Shown here one piece after another: positions 20,820-29,930 of a stretch of DNA of 52,201 nucleotides. The notes below the pieces were generated by a model, which had not been told where the DNA came from, made no database searches, and was given only the letters and a program-made list of their open reading frames with translations. The DNA is from an uncultured Clostridia bacterium (GTDB lineage Bacteria > Bacillota > Clostridia > Christensenellales > UBA1242), in assembly GCA_947054085.1 (NCBI GenBank), contig CAMRVD010000003.1, positions 1 through 52,201 of the forward strand, given 5' to 3'. Each line of letters starts with the position of its first letter. Within the stretch, counting starts at the first letter, position 1. The position numbers and the translations under genes are program-made.

Positions 20820-21128
20820 TTATAGTTTAATATTAATATCTACCCCCGCTGGCAAGTCGATTTTCATAAGTGAATCCACTGTTTTTGCCGATGGGTTAAA
20901 TATGTCGATAAGTCGTTTATGAGTTCTCATCTCAAATTGTTCTCTACTGTCCTTGTGTTTGTGTACCGATCTAAGGATAGTTACAACTTCCTTTTCGGTA
21001 GGCATAGGTACAGGACCAGATACCTTTGCGCCTGCTTTTTTAGCAGTTTCCACAATTCTTGCTGCCGCTTGGTCTACAAGGTTGTGGTCGTAAGCTCTTA
21101 GCTTAATCCTAATTTTTTGTGTTGCCAT
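20820..21128 (-). CDS. rpsJ: Ribosomal protein S10
   Basis: [30 protein letters not shown]...[10 protein letters not shown]. Confidence 0.98.
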   Translation of the reverse strand: MATQKIRIKLRAYDHNLVDQAAARIVETAKKAGAKVSGPVPMPTEKEVVTILRSVHKHKDSREQFEMRTHKRLIDIFNPSAKTVDSLMKIDLPAGVDINIKL

Positions 21129-21400
21129 AAATTTCCTCCATTATTATTTACCAGTTCTTTTTGCCTTGAGTGCTGCTACCTCCATAATCTAGCAAAAAGA
21201 TACTGTCGCCCCGCTCTCTTTGGCAGTGCAATTGTCCGCAAAAGTTATCCCTGTAGGTAGGTAACCTTCTGCTTCTTCCCTTTTAGCGTTTTGGTTTGCC
21301 CAACCGACTTGCTGTACATAAATGCAACTAAATAAGTTATAAATTATATACAAGTAGTATCGGTCAAAAGGGCATAATACCCCCTAGACGCTATAACAGC
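21129..21400 (-). promoter_or_regulatory. Long 5' leader of the S10/spc/alpha superoperon
   Basis: About 270 nt between predicted promoter and rpsJ; hairpin TCTTTTTGC...GGCAAAAAGA (21156-21200) just upstream of the start. Confidence 0.6.
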
Positions 21401-21406
21401 TTTTAT

Positions 21407-21435
21407 ATAATACTACACACACGGGTGCGTGTCAA
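21407..21435 (-). promoter_or_regulatory. Sigma-70-type promoter for rpsJ operon
   Basis: Minus strand TTGACA (21430-21435), 17-nt spacer, TATTAT (21407-21412). Confidence 0.85.
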
Positions 21436-21483
21436 GACTTTTTTACAAATTAATTTAAATTTTTTAATAATATTTTTTACATT

Positions 21484-21514
21484 AAAAAAGAGAGCAAATT
21501 TGCCCTCCTTTTTG
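21484..21514 (-). terminator. Terminator of the adhesin-like gene
   Basis: AAAAAGGAGGGCAAATTTGCTCTCTTTTTT on minus strand. Confidence 0.75.
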
Positions 21515-24500
21515 TTATACATTTGTCCTAGATACAGAAATATAAATTGTTACATTACTATTTGATGTTATATTCATAGACGCTTCAAAGTAGCCATTAG
21601 TACTTTCACTAGGATGAACCGAACCTAAACTACCGCTTCCACTACTTGTACCAGCTTTTAATGTATCATAAGTTTCTCCGCTACTACTTTCATCATAATA
21701 TAGTTTTTCTGCTCCAATTTTAAAGCTTTTAGGGAGCTCAACAGAATATACACCAGATGAATTTACTAACTCGTATAGATAATATTTTACACCGCCAATA
21801 GAGTAATATATTTTATAACTATTTGCAATATATTTATCTACCCTAAATGTAACAGTTATAGAATCTTTTACAAATACAGCAGTTATGGTCATATTGCTAG
21901 TTACTTTATTTGTACTCATACTCCAATTACTAAATTTATAACCCGTTTTAGCAGTCGTTGTTATAGTGTTTCCATTTACAAATAGAACACTTCCTGCGGT
22001 AGTTATAGATGTATTATATGGAACGCCTGTTACAGTAGTTTTACTAACAGTACCCATAACAGAGCTATTTGAAGTAATTGTTACTATATAAGTCAATTGT
22101 GTAAATACTGCAGTAATCGTCGCCTCTCCTGTAAGAGTAAATTGACCAGTGGTATAATTAGTTCCGTTTATATTCCAATGTGAGAATTTATAGCCAGTGT
22201 TTGCAACAGCGTAGAAGAGTTCGTCATCACCAGTTCTTAATTGAGAGCCACTAATTTGGAATACATCTCCATGTGCACCATTATACTCTAAGCTAGAACC
22301 TGTTTGACCATTAGTATCCCAATTTAAATACCCATAGTCTGCATGATTAACTTCGAACCATAGATCGTAGAATATCGGTGAAAAATTAGCTGTGATTGTA
22401 CGATCTTCTGCAATAACGCCACTAGTGTTACCACTCCAACTAGTAAATCTGTAACCTGTTTTAGGTGTTGCAGTAACCAAGTTATTATAATGTAAGCTAA
22501 TAATATTGTCTCTTATTACAATACTATCATAATCATCGTGACGTACTCTAAACGTTGCGGTAGATAAATTAGTGCCTCCTAAATACGGTCCGCCTATAGT
22601 ACCATAATTACTATTATTAACCTTAAATGTAATGGTATATAAACTAACAACTTCTGGTTCTATACTAATATAACCCGTAATTGTTCCACTACTTGGTACT
22701 CCACTAGAAATTACATATTTTGTATTGTCGTACTGAGCTCCGTAAATTTCCCAAGTAGAGCCATAAAGTATTTGATTATCATAAAAATCATATACATAGC
22801 CTTTATCTACGCCATTAATTTTTATACCAAATTTTACTCCAGAAACACCGTCACCTTTTTCTTCGCCATTTAGTATAGGGTTTAAGTCTACCGCATGCCT
22901 AGTATGCTCCATAACAAGGTAGTTGGTTTTACGAGTAATACTGGTTGTTCTACCTGCTGGTAAAGACAATACCGACAAGTACGTTTTAGCACTGCTAAGA
23001 TATGTGCTATTTGTGCTATAAGCAATATAACTACTTGCTTTATCACCATCGTCAAAGCTTGTTAATGTACTCTTTTGTACTGTATATGTTTTAGTAAGAG
23101 TAGTATTTACATTTATATAAATATTTTTGTTTAATCCAATTGCACCAGAGTTAGAACCGTTATTAGATGTAAAGTTAGAGTTTAAGTTGAATGTACCCTT
23201 TTCTATATAGATATTGGTTACATTTGCACGGTTTGTACTAATTGTTGCGTTACCGCTTATTGTAAAAGTACCATCAACAATTCTGATATTTTGAGTTCCC
23301 CAACTAGATTGGTTGTTAGTTATATACCCACCAGAAACATCTAATGCTCTATTAGAATATATTCCTCCGATAATACATTTTGTTGCGTCACCATTAGCGG
23401 TTATATTACCACCAGAAATTCTAGTAGTTCCCGCGTTATAAATTGCACCACCAGTTTCGGCATTGTTACCAGAGATTGTTCCGCCTGTTATAGTTAGCGA
23501 ACTTGTGTTATGTATTGCACCACCTCTTGTAGCAATATTGCCACTTATAGTACCTCCACTAATAGTTACACCTGTTGCTACAGATATACCAGCACCTTCT
23601 GAAGCCCTATTATTTTTTATTTCGGTAGTACCACTAATTGTTACAGTTCCATCAACTCTAATTCCACCACCAGCAGATGTACCAGTATTATTATTTATTT
23701 TACCCCCACTAATTTGGTTGCTGCCGGAGGTTTTAATCATCAACCCACCACCAACAGTAGCAGAAGAGTTGTAAGATATTTCACCACTAGTCATGTTTAT
23801 AACGCCATAGCTATACACACCGCCACCACTCCAGTCTGTAGTAGCATTATACTTAATGAGAACGCCTTTTATATTTAATTTATCGGTTGAGTCATTAGAA
23901 TATATTCCACCACCACCCGGTGCTAAGTTGTAACTAATCGATCCCCCATTAAGGTTAAGGGTTGCACCACCAGCACAACCTATACCACCGCCGGCATTAC
24001 TGCACCAGTTGCTTCGGGTACTTTCGGTTGCCGCACTTGTTACGTTTGCATTACCTATTGTTCCACCTGTAATAGTTAGGGTTGCACCTTTTATAAATAA
24101 ACCGCCACCCATATTGGTATACTCTAGCCCCAAGCCCGAACCATTTTGTGCTTTGTTGTTATAAATTTGACCGTCACTTATGTTAACAGCACTCTGTGCA
24201 TATATACCGCCACCACAACCAGAGCTGTTATTTTTAATTTCGCCACCGCTCATACTAAACGAACCAGTGCCAACGTATACTCCGCCACCTAGTTTAGTTG
24301 CAGAGTTATTTTCTATTATGCCAGATTTAAATATAACACTAGTTCCAGAGTTATATTGAATACCACCGCCATGTTCCGCTGTTTGGTTATTCTTAATTGT
24401 TACACCGTCAAAAGTGGTATCGCCATCGATACAAACACCACCTGCTCCACTATTAGCAGAGTTATAGGAAATTGTACCTCCACTAAAAACATTGCCAGCG

Positions 24501-26755
24501 GTTTTTACAATTATGCCACCACCCCAGCCGTTTGCACTGTTATGGTCTAGAGTTCCACCAGACATAGTTACTACACCAAAGGCGTAGATAGCTCCACCGC
24601 TTGCTGCACTTTTGTTGTATTTTGCCACAAATGGGTCGGTTATGTTTATTTTATCTATTGCACTTTCCGAAAATACGGCTCCTCCTGCTTGCATACTTAC
24701 ATTGTGTGCAATTGCTCCACTATGCAGGTTTAGTGTAGAGCCTTCCTTTATGTATATAGCCCCACCGTGCTCGCCCGATTTATTAGAAAAATCTGTACTT
24801 GTAGCACCTGTTGTTCTAGAGCTATCGCCAATTTCGCCACCAGTCATATTAATGGTAGCGTTGATTGAGTATATCGCTCCGCCATTGCCTTTTGCACTAT
24901 TTTCATGAATACTGCCTTGTTTAAGGTTTAACGTTCCGCCGTTTAAAAATATTGCCCCCGCTTCATCTGTCGAATTATTGCATGCAATTTCTGTACCGGC
25001 TATGTTTATCGTCGCTTCCCAGCCATGAATACCAGCACCCGCACTACCACTATTCCAGTCTATTAAACCACCATTTAAATTTACGGTTCCATTTTTTCCA
25101 ACAAATATTCCGCCACCATTACCTTCTGTTTCTCCATTGCTATTTTTTACTGCATTGTGATAAACATGGCCGCCATTCATGTTTAACACTCCATCTACGG
25201 TCATTCCGCCGCCATGTTTTTCGGTAACAGCATTGTTTTTTATCCAACCACTAGTTAATGTAAGTGTAGAGCCAGACTCGACAAAGATTCCTCCAGCAGT
25301 CTTGGCAATATTGTGCGAAATCATGGTTCCTTTTATCTCTACATTGCTAGCACTGGCAATACTAAGTCCGCCGCCTAAATTTGCTTTGTTACTGTAATTT
25401 TCTAGGTCGGCAATGGCATCACCACTATTATTTACTCCAATTACTCCACCACTAAAGGTGCCAGTACAAGATTCTAATCTTACACCGCCACCATTTTGCC
25501 CAGCAGTGTTATTACTAATTTCGCCACTAGTCATATTAATGGTAGAGTTGCTTGAGTATATCGCTCCGCCCATACAAGTAGCATAGTTGTTTTGCATTTT
25601 TATATTGCCACTAATATCTAGTTTTGATTCTCCAGCAATATACACAGCTGCACCATAAGCAGCGTAGCAATTTTTTATTGTTCCGCCAATAATAGTTGCT
25701 GTTCCGCCGCCAATATAAATTGCTCCGCCACCAGTGTCCTCAGCTTCCGAAAGCGACTGACAATTAATAAATTCACAACCAGTAACAGTTAAATTTCCTG
25801 TATTAGTTTTCACAGCACCGCCACTACCACTAGTAGTAAAGTTGGTAAATTTTAGATTTTCTAGTATCAGAGTACCGCCAGTTTGGTCTATTGCTCTTCC
25901 TGCCCTATATGTTTCGCCATTCAATTTAGGAGTATATTCCTTTATGGATTTTCCTCCGCTTAGGGTAAATGTTCCTTTATTTAATTTTAGTATTTGCCCA
26001 TTTTTTTCTGATGTGTCAGTTAGTGTTGCAGTTGATGCTAGGCTTGCAGACATTAGCAATGTGCTATTGTTGCTTGTTTGTTGTTCGCTATCCCCTATAC
26101 TAAACACGCAGTTCTCTACATTTAATGTTTGGCTGGTTCCTGTTACCAACTCGCCCAAGGTGTAGTTTGCATCCCCGCTGGTTTCTATCTCTACTTTTTT
26201 GTCACCATCGTCCACTACAGCCAACACTTTACCGTTATTGTATGTGGCAGATATGGTAGTTGCTATATTAGCCTTAGTAAAAGTGGCAGTTTCTGCATAA
26301 TCACATACAGACAATACACTGCGTGCAAAATTAGACGAACTTTGTTCGTCTTCTTTTATAAAGGTTATATTTAGTTCCCCTTTGGCATTAAATCCAAAAG
26401 TATTTGCTAATCCTGTTTTTGTAAAAGATAAGTTTAAATTAATATCCGAATCATGGGTATTTGGCAAATCATTTAATATAACATATGATGTTTTGTTGTT
26501 TACCATACTTGCGGCGTTATTGCAGGCATCGTCTGCATAAGTGCCGCACTCCTCTATCTCGGCGTAAACTTTGTTTCCATTTACAATATAATTGCCAGTG
26601 TATTCTTCTGGCATTACGTAGTTTAAACTATGGATAGTATTTTTACTGTTTGTTTTATTACAGTTTAAAGTTCCTATCCCTCCACCTAAGCACAATACAA
26701 GGGCAAATAGTATGCAAATTATACTAAGTTTACTTTTTTGTATTATTTTTAACAC
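21515..26755 (-). CDS. Large secreted beta-helix (Pmp-like GGAIY repeats) protein with three InlB-type repeats
   Basis: Signal peptide; many GGAIY/GGGI...NNSA units; then GYRFTSWSGNTSGVIAEDRTITANF-type repeats; no LPXTG seen. Confidence 0.85.
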   Translation of the reverse strand: MLKIIQKSKLSIICILFALVLCLGGGIGTLNCNKTNSKNTIHSLNYVMPEEYTGNYIVNGNKVYAEIEECGTYADDACNNAASMVNNKTSYVILNDLPNTHDSDINLNLSFTKTGLANTFGFNAKGELNITFIKEDEQSSSNFARSVLSVCDYAETATFTKANIATTISATYNNGKVLAVVDDGDKKVEIETSGDANYTLGELVTGTSQTLNVENCVFSIGDSEQQTSNNSTLLMSASLASTATLTDTSEKNGQILKLNKGTFTLSGGKSIKEYTPKLNGETYRAGRAIDQTGGTLILENLKFTNFTTSGSGGAVKTNTGNLTVTGCEFINCQSLSEAEDTGGGAIYIGGGTATIIGGTIKNCYAAYGAAVYIAGESKLDISGNIKMQNNYATCMGGAIYSSNSTINMTSGEISNNTAGQNGGGVRLESCTGTFSGGVIGVNNSGDAIADLENYSNKANLGGGLSIASASNVEIKGTMISHNIAKTAGGIFVESGSTLTLTSGWIKNNAVTEKHGGGMTVDGVLNMNGGHVYHNAVKNSNGETEGNGGGIFVGKNGTVNLNGGLIDWNSGSAGAGIHGWEATINIAGTEIACNNSTDEAGAIFLNGGTLNLKQGSIHENSAKGNGGAIYSINATINMTGGEIGDSSRTTGATSTDFSNKSGEHGGAIYIKEGSTLNLHSGAIAHNVSMQAGGAVFSESAIDKINITDPFVAKYNKSAASGGAIYAFGVVTMSGGTLDHNSANGWGGGIIVKTAGNVFSGGTISYNSANSGAGGVCIDGDTTFDGVTIKNNQTAEHGGGIQYNSGTSVIFKSGIIENNSATKLGGGVYVGTGSFSMSGGEIKNNSSGCGGGIYAQSAVNISDGQIYNNKAQNGSGLGLEYTNMGGGLFIKGATLTITGGTIGNANVTSAATESTRSNWCSNAGGGIGCAGGATLNLNGGSISYNLAPGGGGIYSNDSTDKLNIKGVLIKYNATTDWSGGGVYSYGVINMTSGEISYNSSATVGGGLMIKTSGSNQISGGKINNNTGTSAGGGIRVDGTVTISGTTEIKNNRASEGAGISVATGVTISGGTISGNIATRGGAIHNTSSLTITGGTISGNNAETGGAIYNAGTTRISGGNITANGDATKCIIGGIYSNRALDVSGGYITNNQSSWGTQNIRIVDGTFTISGNATISTNRANVTNIYIEKGTFNLNSNFTSNNGSNSGAIGLNKNIYINVNTTLTKTYTVQKSTLTSFDDGDKASSYIAYSTNSTYLSSAKTYLSVLSLPAGRTTSITRKTNYLVMEHTRHAVDLNPILNGEEKGDGVSGVKFGIKINGVDKGYVYDFYDNQILYGSTWEIYGAQYDNTKYVISSGVPSSGTITGYISIEPEVVSLYTITFKVNNSNYGTIGGPYLGGTNLSTATFRVRHDDYDSIVIRDNIISLHYNNLVTATPKTGYRFTSWSGNTSGVIAEDRTITANFSPIFYDLWFEVNHADYGYLNWDTNGQTGSSLEYNGAHGDVFQISGSQLRTGDDELFYAVANTGYKFSHWNINGTNYTTGQFTLTGEATITAVFTQLTYIVTITSNSSVMGTVSKTTVTGVPYNTSITTAGSVLFVNGNTITTTAKTGYKFSNWSMSTNKVTSNMTITAVFVKDSITVTFRVDKYIANSYKIYYSIGGVKYYLYELVNSSGVYSVELPKSFKIGAEKLYYDESSSGETYDTLKAGTSSGSGSLGSVHPSESTNGYFEASMNITSNSNVTIYISVSRTNV

Positions 26756-26987
26756 TTACTTTGCCCTCCTTTGTTGTTAGTTTGGTTTTGTTTGCTGGTT
26801 TTTAATCTAAATATATTTATATATTACTAAAAAAGTTTCAAAATAGCAAATAAAAAACGACCTTTTAATCGTTTAAATAGAATTAATTGTATAAAATAAT
26901 TTACCCATTTAAAAAAAATTAATAGCATAAGGAGCAGTCTAAAGAAAGATACAAGAGCTTAAAAATTAGATAAAATACAAGCAAAAT

Positions 26988-27040
26988 AAAAAAACAGGCT
27001 AGGATTTTACTTTAACGTAAATGACGTAGTCTGTTTTTTT
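26988..27040. repeat. Hairpin element E4 (short form) 3' of rplA
   Basis: aaaaaacaggcta...tagtctgttttttt around ggattttactttaacgtaaatgac. Confidence 0.8.
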
Positions 27041-27063
27041 AATTTTCTGCAATAGTTCGCAAA

Positions 27064-27753
27064 TTATTGGGCTCTATACATTACTTTAATGCCAGGTCCC
27101 ATAGTCCCTGCTACAGATATACTCTTAAAATAAGTACCTTTAGCAGCTTGTGGCTTAGCTTTTGCAAGAGCATCTATAACTGCATCGTAGTTTTCTTTAA
27201 GTTTGGCTGCACCAAAACTCTTTTTACCAATAACTACGTGGATAATACCAAATTTGTCTAGACGATACTCTACTTTACCAGCTTTGATATCTTTTAAAGC
27301 TTTTGCAACGTCTGCAGTAACTGTGCCGCTCTTTGGGTTAGGCATAAGACCGCGAGGTCCAAGAATACGTGCAATACGACCAACTAGTCCCATCATGTCT
27401 GGGGTGGTGATGCAGGCATCAAAACCTAACCAGTTTTCTTTAACGATTTTGTCGATCATATCTTCTGCACCAACAAAATCTGCGCCATTAGCTTTTGCAA
27501 TATCGGCTTTGTCGCCTTTTGCAATTACTAAAACTTTAACCGATTTACCAGTACCATTAGGAAGAACAACGCTTCCACGAACTTGTTGGTCTGCGTTTTT
27601 AGGGTCTACACCTAGTTTAACATGAAGTTCGATAGTTTCATCAAACTTAGCGGTGCAAGTTTCTACAGCAAGAGAAAGTGCATCTTCTACTTCGTATAAT
27701 TTTGTGCGTTCTACCTTAGCGGCAGCGTTTACATAATTTTTACCGTGTTTCAT
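27064..27753 (-). CDS. rplA: Ribosomal protein L1
   Basis: [30 protein letters not shown]. Confidence 0.98.
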   Translation of the reverse strand: MKHGKNYVNAAAKVERTKLYEVEDALSLAVETCTAKFDETIELHVKLGVDPKNADQQVRGSVVLPNGTGKSVKVLVIAKGDKADIAKANGADFVGAEDMIDKIVKENWLGFDACITTPDMMGLVGRIARILGPRGLMPNPKSGTVTADVAKALKDIKAGKVEYRLDKFGIIHVVIGKKSFGAAKLKENYDAVIDALAKAKPQAAKGTYFKSISVAGTMGPGIKVMYRAQ

Positions 27754-27763
27754 ATGCTCCTCC

Positions 27764-28195
27764 CTATTCTTCTACTGTAATGCCCATGCTACGAGCAGTA
27801 CCTTTAACCATGCTTTCTGCAGCTTCTAAGCTCGCAGCATTAAGATCTGGCATCTTTGTTCTTGCAATTTCCGATACCTGAGCTTTGGTTAATTTTCCGA
27901 CTTTATCTTTGTTTGGTTTTGCGCTTGCAGCTTCTAGACCAAGAGTCTTTTTAATTAAAACTGCAACTGGTGGTGTCTTTAACTCGAAAGTAAAAGACCT
28001 ATCTTGGTAGATAGAAATAACAACGGGAATAGTTAAACCTGCATCTTTAGCAGTCTTCTCGTTAAATTCCTTAACAAACATGCCAAGGTTGATGCCAAAA
28101 GGTCCCAATCTAGAACCTACTGGCGGAGCGGCAGTTGCTTTGCCAGCTGGAAGCTGCATTTTTACAACGGCCTGAATTTTTTTGACTGGTGCCAT
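27764..28195 (-). CDS. rplK: Ribosomal protein L11
   Basis: [38 protein letters not shown]; true start internal to the track ORF. Confidence 0.97.
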   Translation of the reverse strand: MAPVKKIQAVVKMQLPAGKATAAPPVGSRLGPFGINLGMFVKEFNEKTAKDAGLTIPVVISIYQDRSFTFELKTPPVAVLIKKTLGLEAASAKPNKDKVGKLTKAQVSEIARTKMPDLNAASLEAAESMVKGTARSMGITVEE

Positions 28196-28225
28196 ATAAT
28201 TCTCCTTTGCGTACGACGACGCAAT

Positions 28226-28263
28226 GTGGTGTAATTGATGCGCTAAAATTTCACATCTCCCAC
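28226..28263 (-). promoter_or_regulatory. Ribosomal protein L1-type mRNA binding site (L11-L1 operon leader)
   Basis: Minus strand GTGGGAGATGTGAAATTTTAGCGCATCAATTACACCAC: GTG/CAC and GATG/CATC pairing around an asymmetric GGA internal loop, just 5' of rplK. Confidence 0.6.
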
Positions 28264-28383
28264 TCATATATTACAAGGGATAAACCCTTAGTAACCAAAG
28301 TAATTTTTGCGAATATATTTTATTACATATACTCTACAAGTTGTCTTTTATAACAATGTTAGTTTTTATTAAAAACCATGCGT

Positions 28384-28447
28384 TAAGATCCATTCGACTA
28401 CATGTTAATGTGCTACCAGCACATGTAACATTCCGCTCAGGACGACG
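28384..28447. repeat. Palindromic repeat resembling the dispersed GTCATCCTGAGCG...CGAAGGATCTT family, with enlarged hairpin loop
   Basis: Minus strand CGTCGTCCTGAGCG-(hairpin ATGTTACATGTGCTGGTAGCACATTAACAT)-GTCGAATGGATCTTA. Confidence 0.55.
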
Positions 28448-28593
28448 CAGGGTTATTCATTGCCTTTTGTACAAAGCAAAAAGTAAGAATTTAATACTGG
28501 GCAATGCACATGATTATTAGACGCACGCGAATTTAGTAATCTAAAGAGCGTGGGCAAAAGCAAGCATATGCCGCATAGCGATAAGTGTAAGCC

Positions 28594-29118
28594 TTAAAGA
28601 ACTTCGATTTGGTCGAAGTCTAACTCCACCGGAGTAGGTCTACCAAACATTTCCACACTAACTCTGCATTTTTGGTTAGCAGCATCTACGCTTAAAACCT
28701 CGCCTACAAAGTTTTCTAATGGGCCAGATATAACTTTAATTTTGTCGCCAACATTAACTTTAATGTCGATAGTAACTTTTTCCAGCCTCATTCTACGAAT
28801 TTCTTCGTCGTTTAGTGGAAGCGGTCTTCCTGCAGGGCCAACAAAGCCCGTAACACCACGAGTGTTAACAATACTATGCCACAAGCTATCGCGATAACGC
28901 ATTTTTAGTAGAACATAGCATGGGTACATCTTGCGTTGAACAACTTTCTTTTTGCCATTTTTTTCTTCTATTACGTCTTCCATAGGAATACGTGCTTCGA
29001 TAATATCATCTTGAAGCCCTTGGTTTTCTACAAGCTTATTTATGCCCTCTACAACCATATTTTCGTAGCCTGTAAAGGTATGAATGATATACCATCTTGC
29101 TTCTTCTTTTTCTGCCAT
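28594..29118 (-). CDS. nusG: Transcription termination/antitermination factor NusG
   Basis: WYIIHTFTGYENMV; GVTGFVGPAGRPLPL; KOW region. Confidence 0.97.
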   Translation of the reverse strand: MAEKEEARWYIIHTFTGYENMVVEGINKLVENQGLQDDIIEARIPMEDVIEEKNGKKKVVQRKMYPCYVLLKMRYRDSLWHSIVNTRGVTGFVGPAGRPLPLNDEEIRRMRLEKVTIDIKVNVGDKIKVISGPLENFVGEVLSVDAANQKCRVSVEMFGRPTPVELDFDQIEVL

Positions 29119-29133
29119 AAATTTATCCTTTTA

Positions 29134-29415
29134 CTAAATATTCATTATTAGCGAAATTAGCCAGCTAAGTAAACTGTCTATTCCAAAAACGACCAAGCCA
29201 AAAACTAGCACAACAGCCAGAACCATTCCTGTGTTTTTAACAACAGCACCAAACTTTGGCCAAGTGACTTTTTTAAGTTCACTCATGGTTTCTTTAGTTC
29301 TGCTACGCTTAGGCTTAGAATTTTTAACCTTTTTGTTAGCTTTTTTATTTTTTGCTAAGGCTTTTTGGTTATTTTCTATGCCGAGTTCTTTAGTAGAAGC
29401 CTCTTTTTTAGCCAT
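29134..29415 (-). CDS. secE: Preprotein translocase SecE with Lys-rich N-terminus
   Basis: ELKKVTWPKFGAVVKNTGMVLAVVLVFG. Confidence 0.92.
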   Translation of the reverse strand: MAKKEASTKELGIENNQKALAKNKKANKKVKNSKPKRSRTKETMSELKKVTWPKFGAVVKNTGMVLAVVLVFGLVVFGIDSLLSWLISLIMNI

Positions 29416-29441
29416 ATTATGCTCCTTAATTTATGTTTAAA

Positions 29442-29591
29442 CTATTTTGTTTCTTTATGAGCTGTGTGTTTTTTGCAGAATGGACAATATTTATTTAGTG
29501 TAATTCTGTCTGGATCATTCTTTTTGTTTTTGTAGTTATCGTAATTGCGTTGTTTGCATTCTGTGCACTCTAATGTAATTTTAGTTCTCAT
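29442..29591 (-). CDS. rpmG: Ribosomal protein L33 (not in ORF track)
   Basis: [49 protein letters not shown], 49 aa. Confidence 0.96.
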   Translation of the reverse strand: MRTKITLECTECKQRNYDNYKNKKNDPDRITLNKYCPFCKKHTAHKETK

Positions 29592-29640
29592 TATTTTTCT
29601 CTCCAAAAAATTAACACCTCGACAATTCGGGTGCTAAGTA

Positions 29641-29669
29641 AATATAACATACATTAAATTGATTGTCAA
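29641..29669 (-). promoter_or_regulatory. Promoter for rpmG-secE-nusG-rplKA
   Basis: TTGACA (29664-29669), 17-nt spacer, TATATT (29641-29646) on the minus strand. Confidence 0.8.
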
Positions 29670-29751
29670 TAAAAAGGCTAAAATTTATTTAGTTTTTTTA
29701 TTACATAATCTTAGTGCTGATATAAATTAATAAAAGATACTACGACTCGTC

Positions 29752-29853
29752 GGAGCCCTTGTACTGGTTTATAGCAATTTTATTAATTAAAATTGCCTGT
29801 ATTGGTGCAAGGGCTCCTCCTCTTCCCCATACAGTTTAAATAAACTTATGGGG
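29752..29853. repeat. Two adjacent strong hairpins downstream of tsaD (E7)
   Basis: GGAGCCCTTGTAC/GTGCAAGGGCTCC with inner GCAATTTTA/TAAAATTGC (29752-29817); CCCCATACAGTTTA/TAAACTTATGGGG (29825-29853). Confidence 0.7.
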
Positions 29854-29930
29854 GCCCCGTAAACTATGACACTTGCATAAGTATTTCGCCTCTCTGGACG
29901 ACATAAGCGAATTCTCTTGCAATACACATA

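Noticed and set aside
21129-21400. rpsJ leader as a riboswitch or T-box
   Set aside because: No T-box sequence or known aptamer motif recognised; an r-protein leader is the simpler reading.
23463-25397. Several plus-strand ORFs and direct-repeat texture within the adhesin gene
   Set aside because: Explained by the degenerate beta-helix coding repeats on the minus strand; not a CRISPR array (no constant repeat or spacer spacing).
27203-27625. 140-aa plus-strand ORF opposite rplA
   Set aside because: Shadow ORF of a conserved gene; no RBS or recognisable domain.
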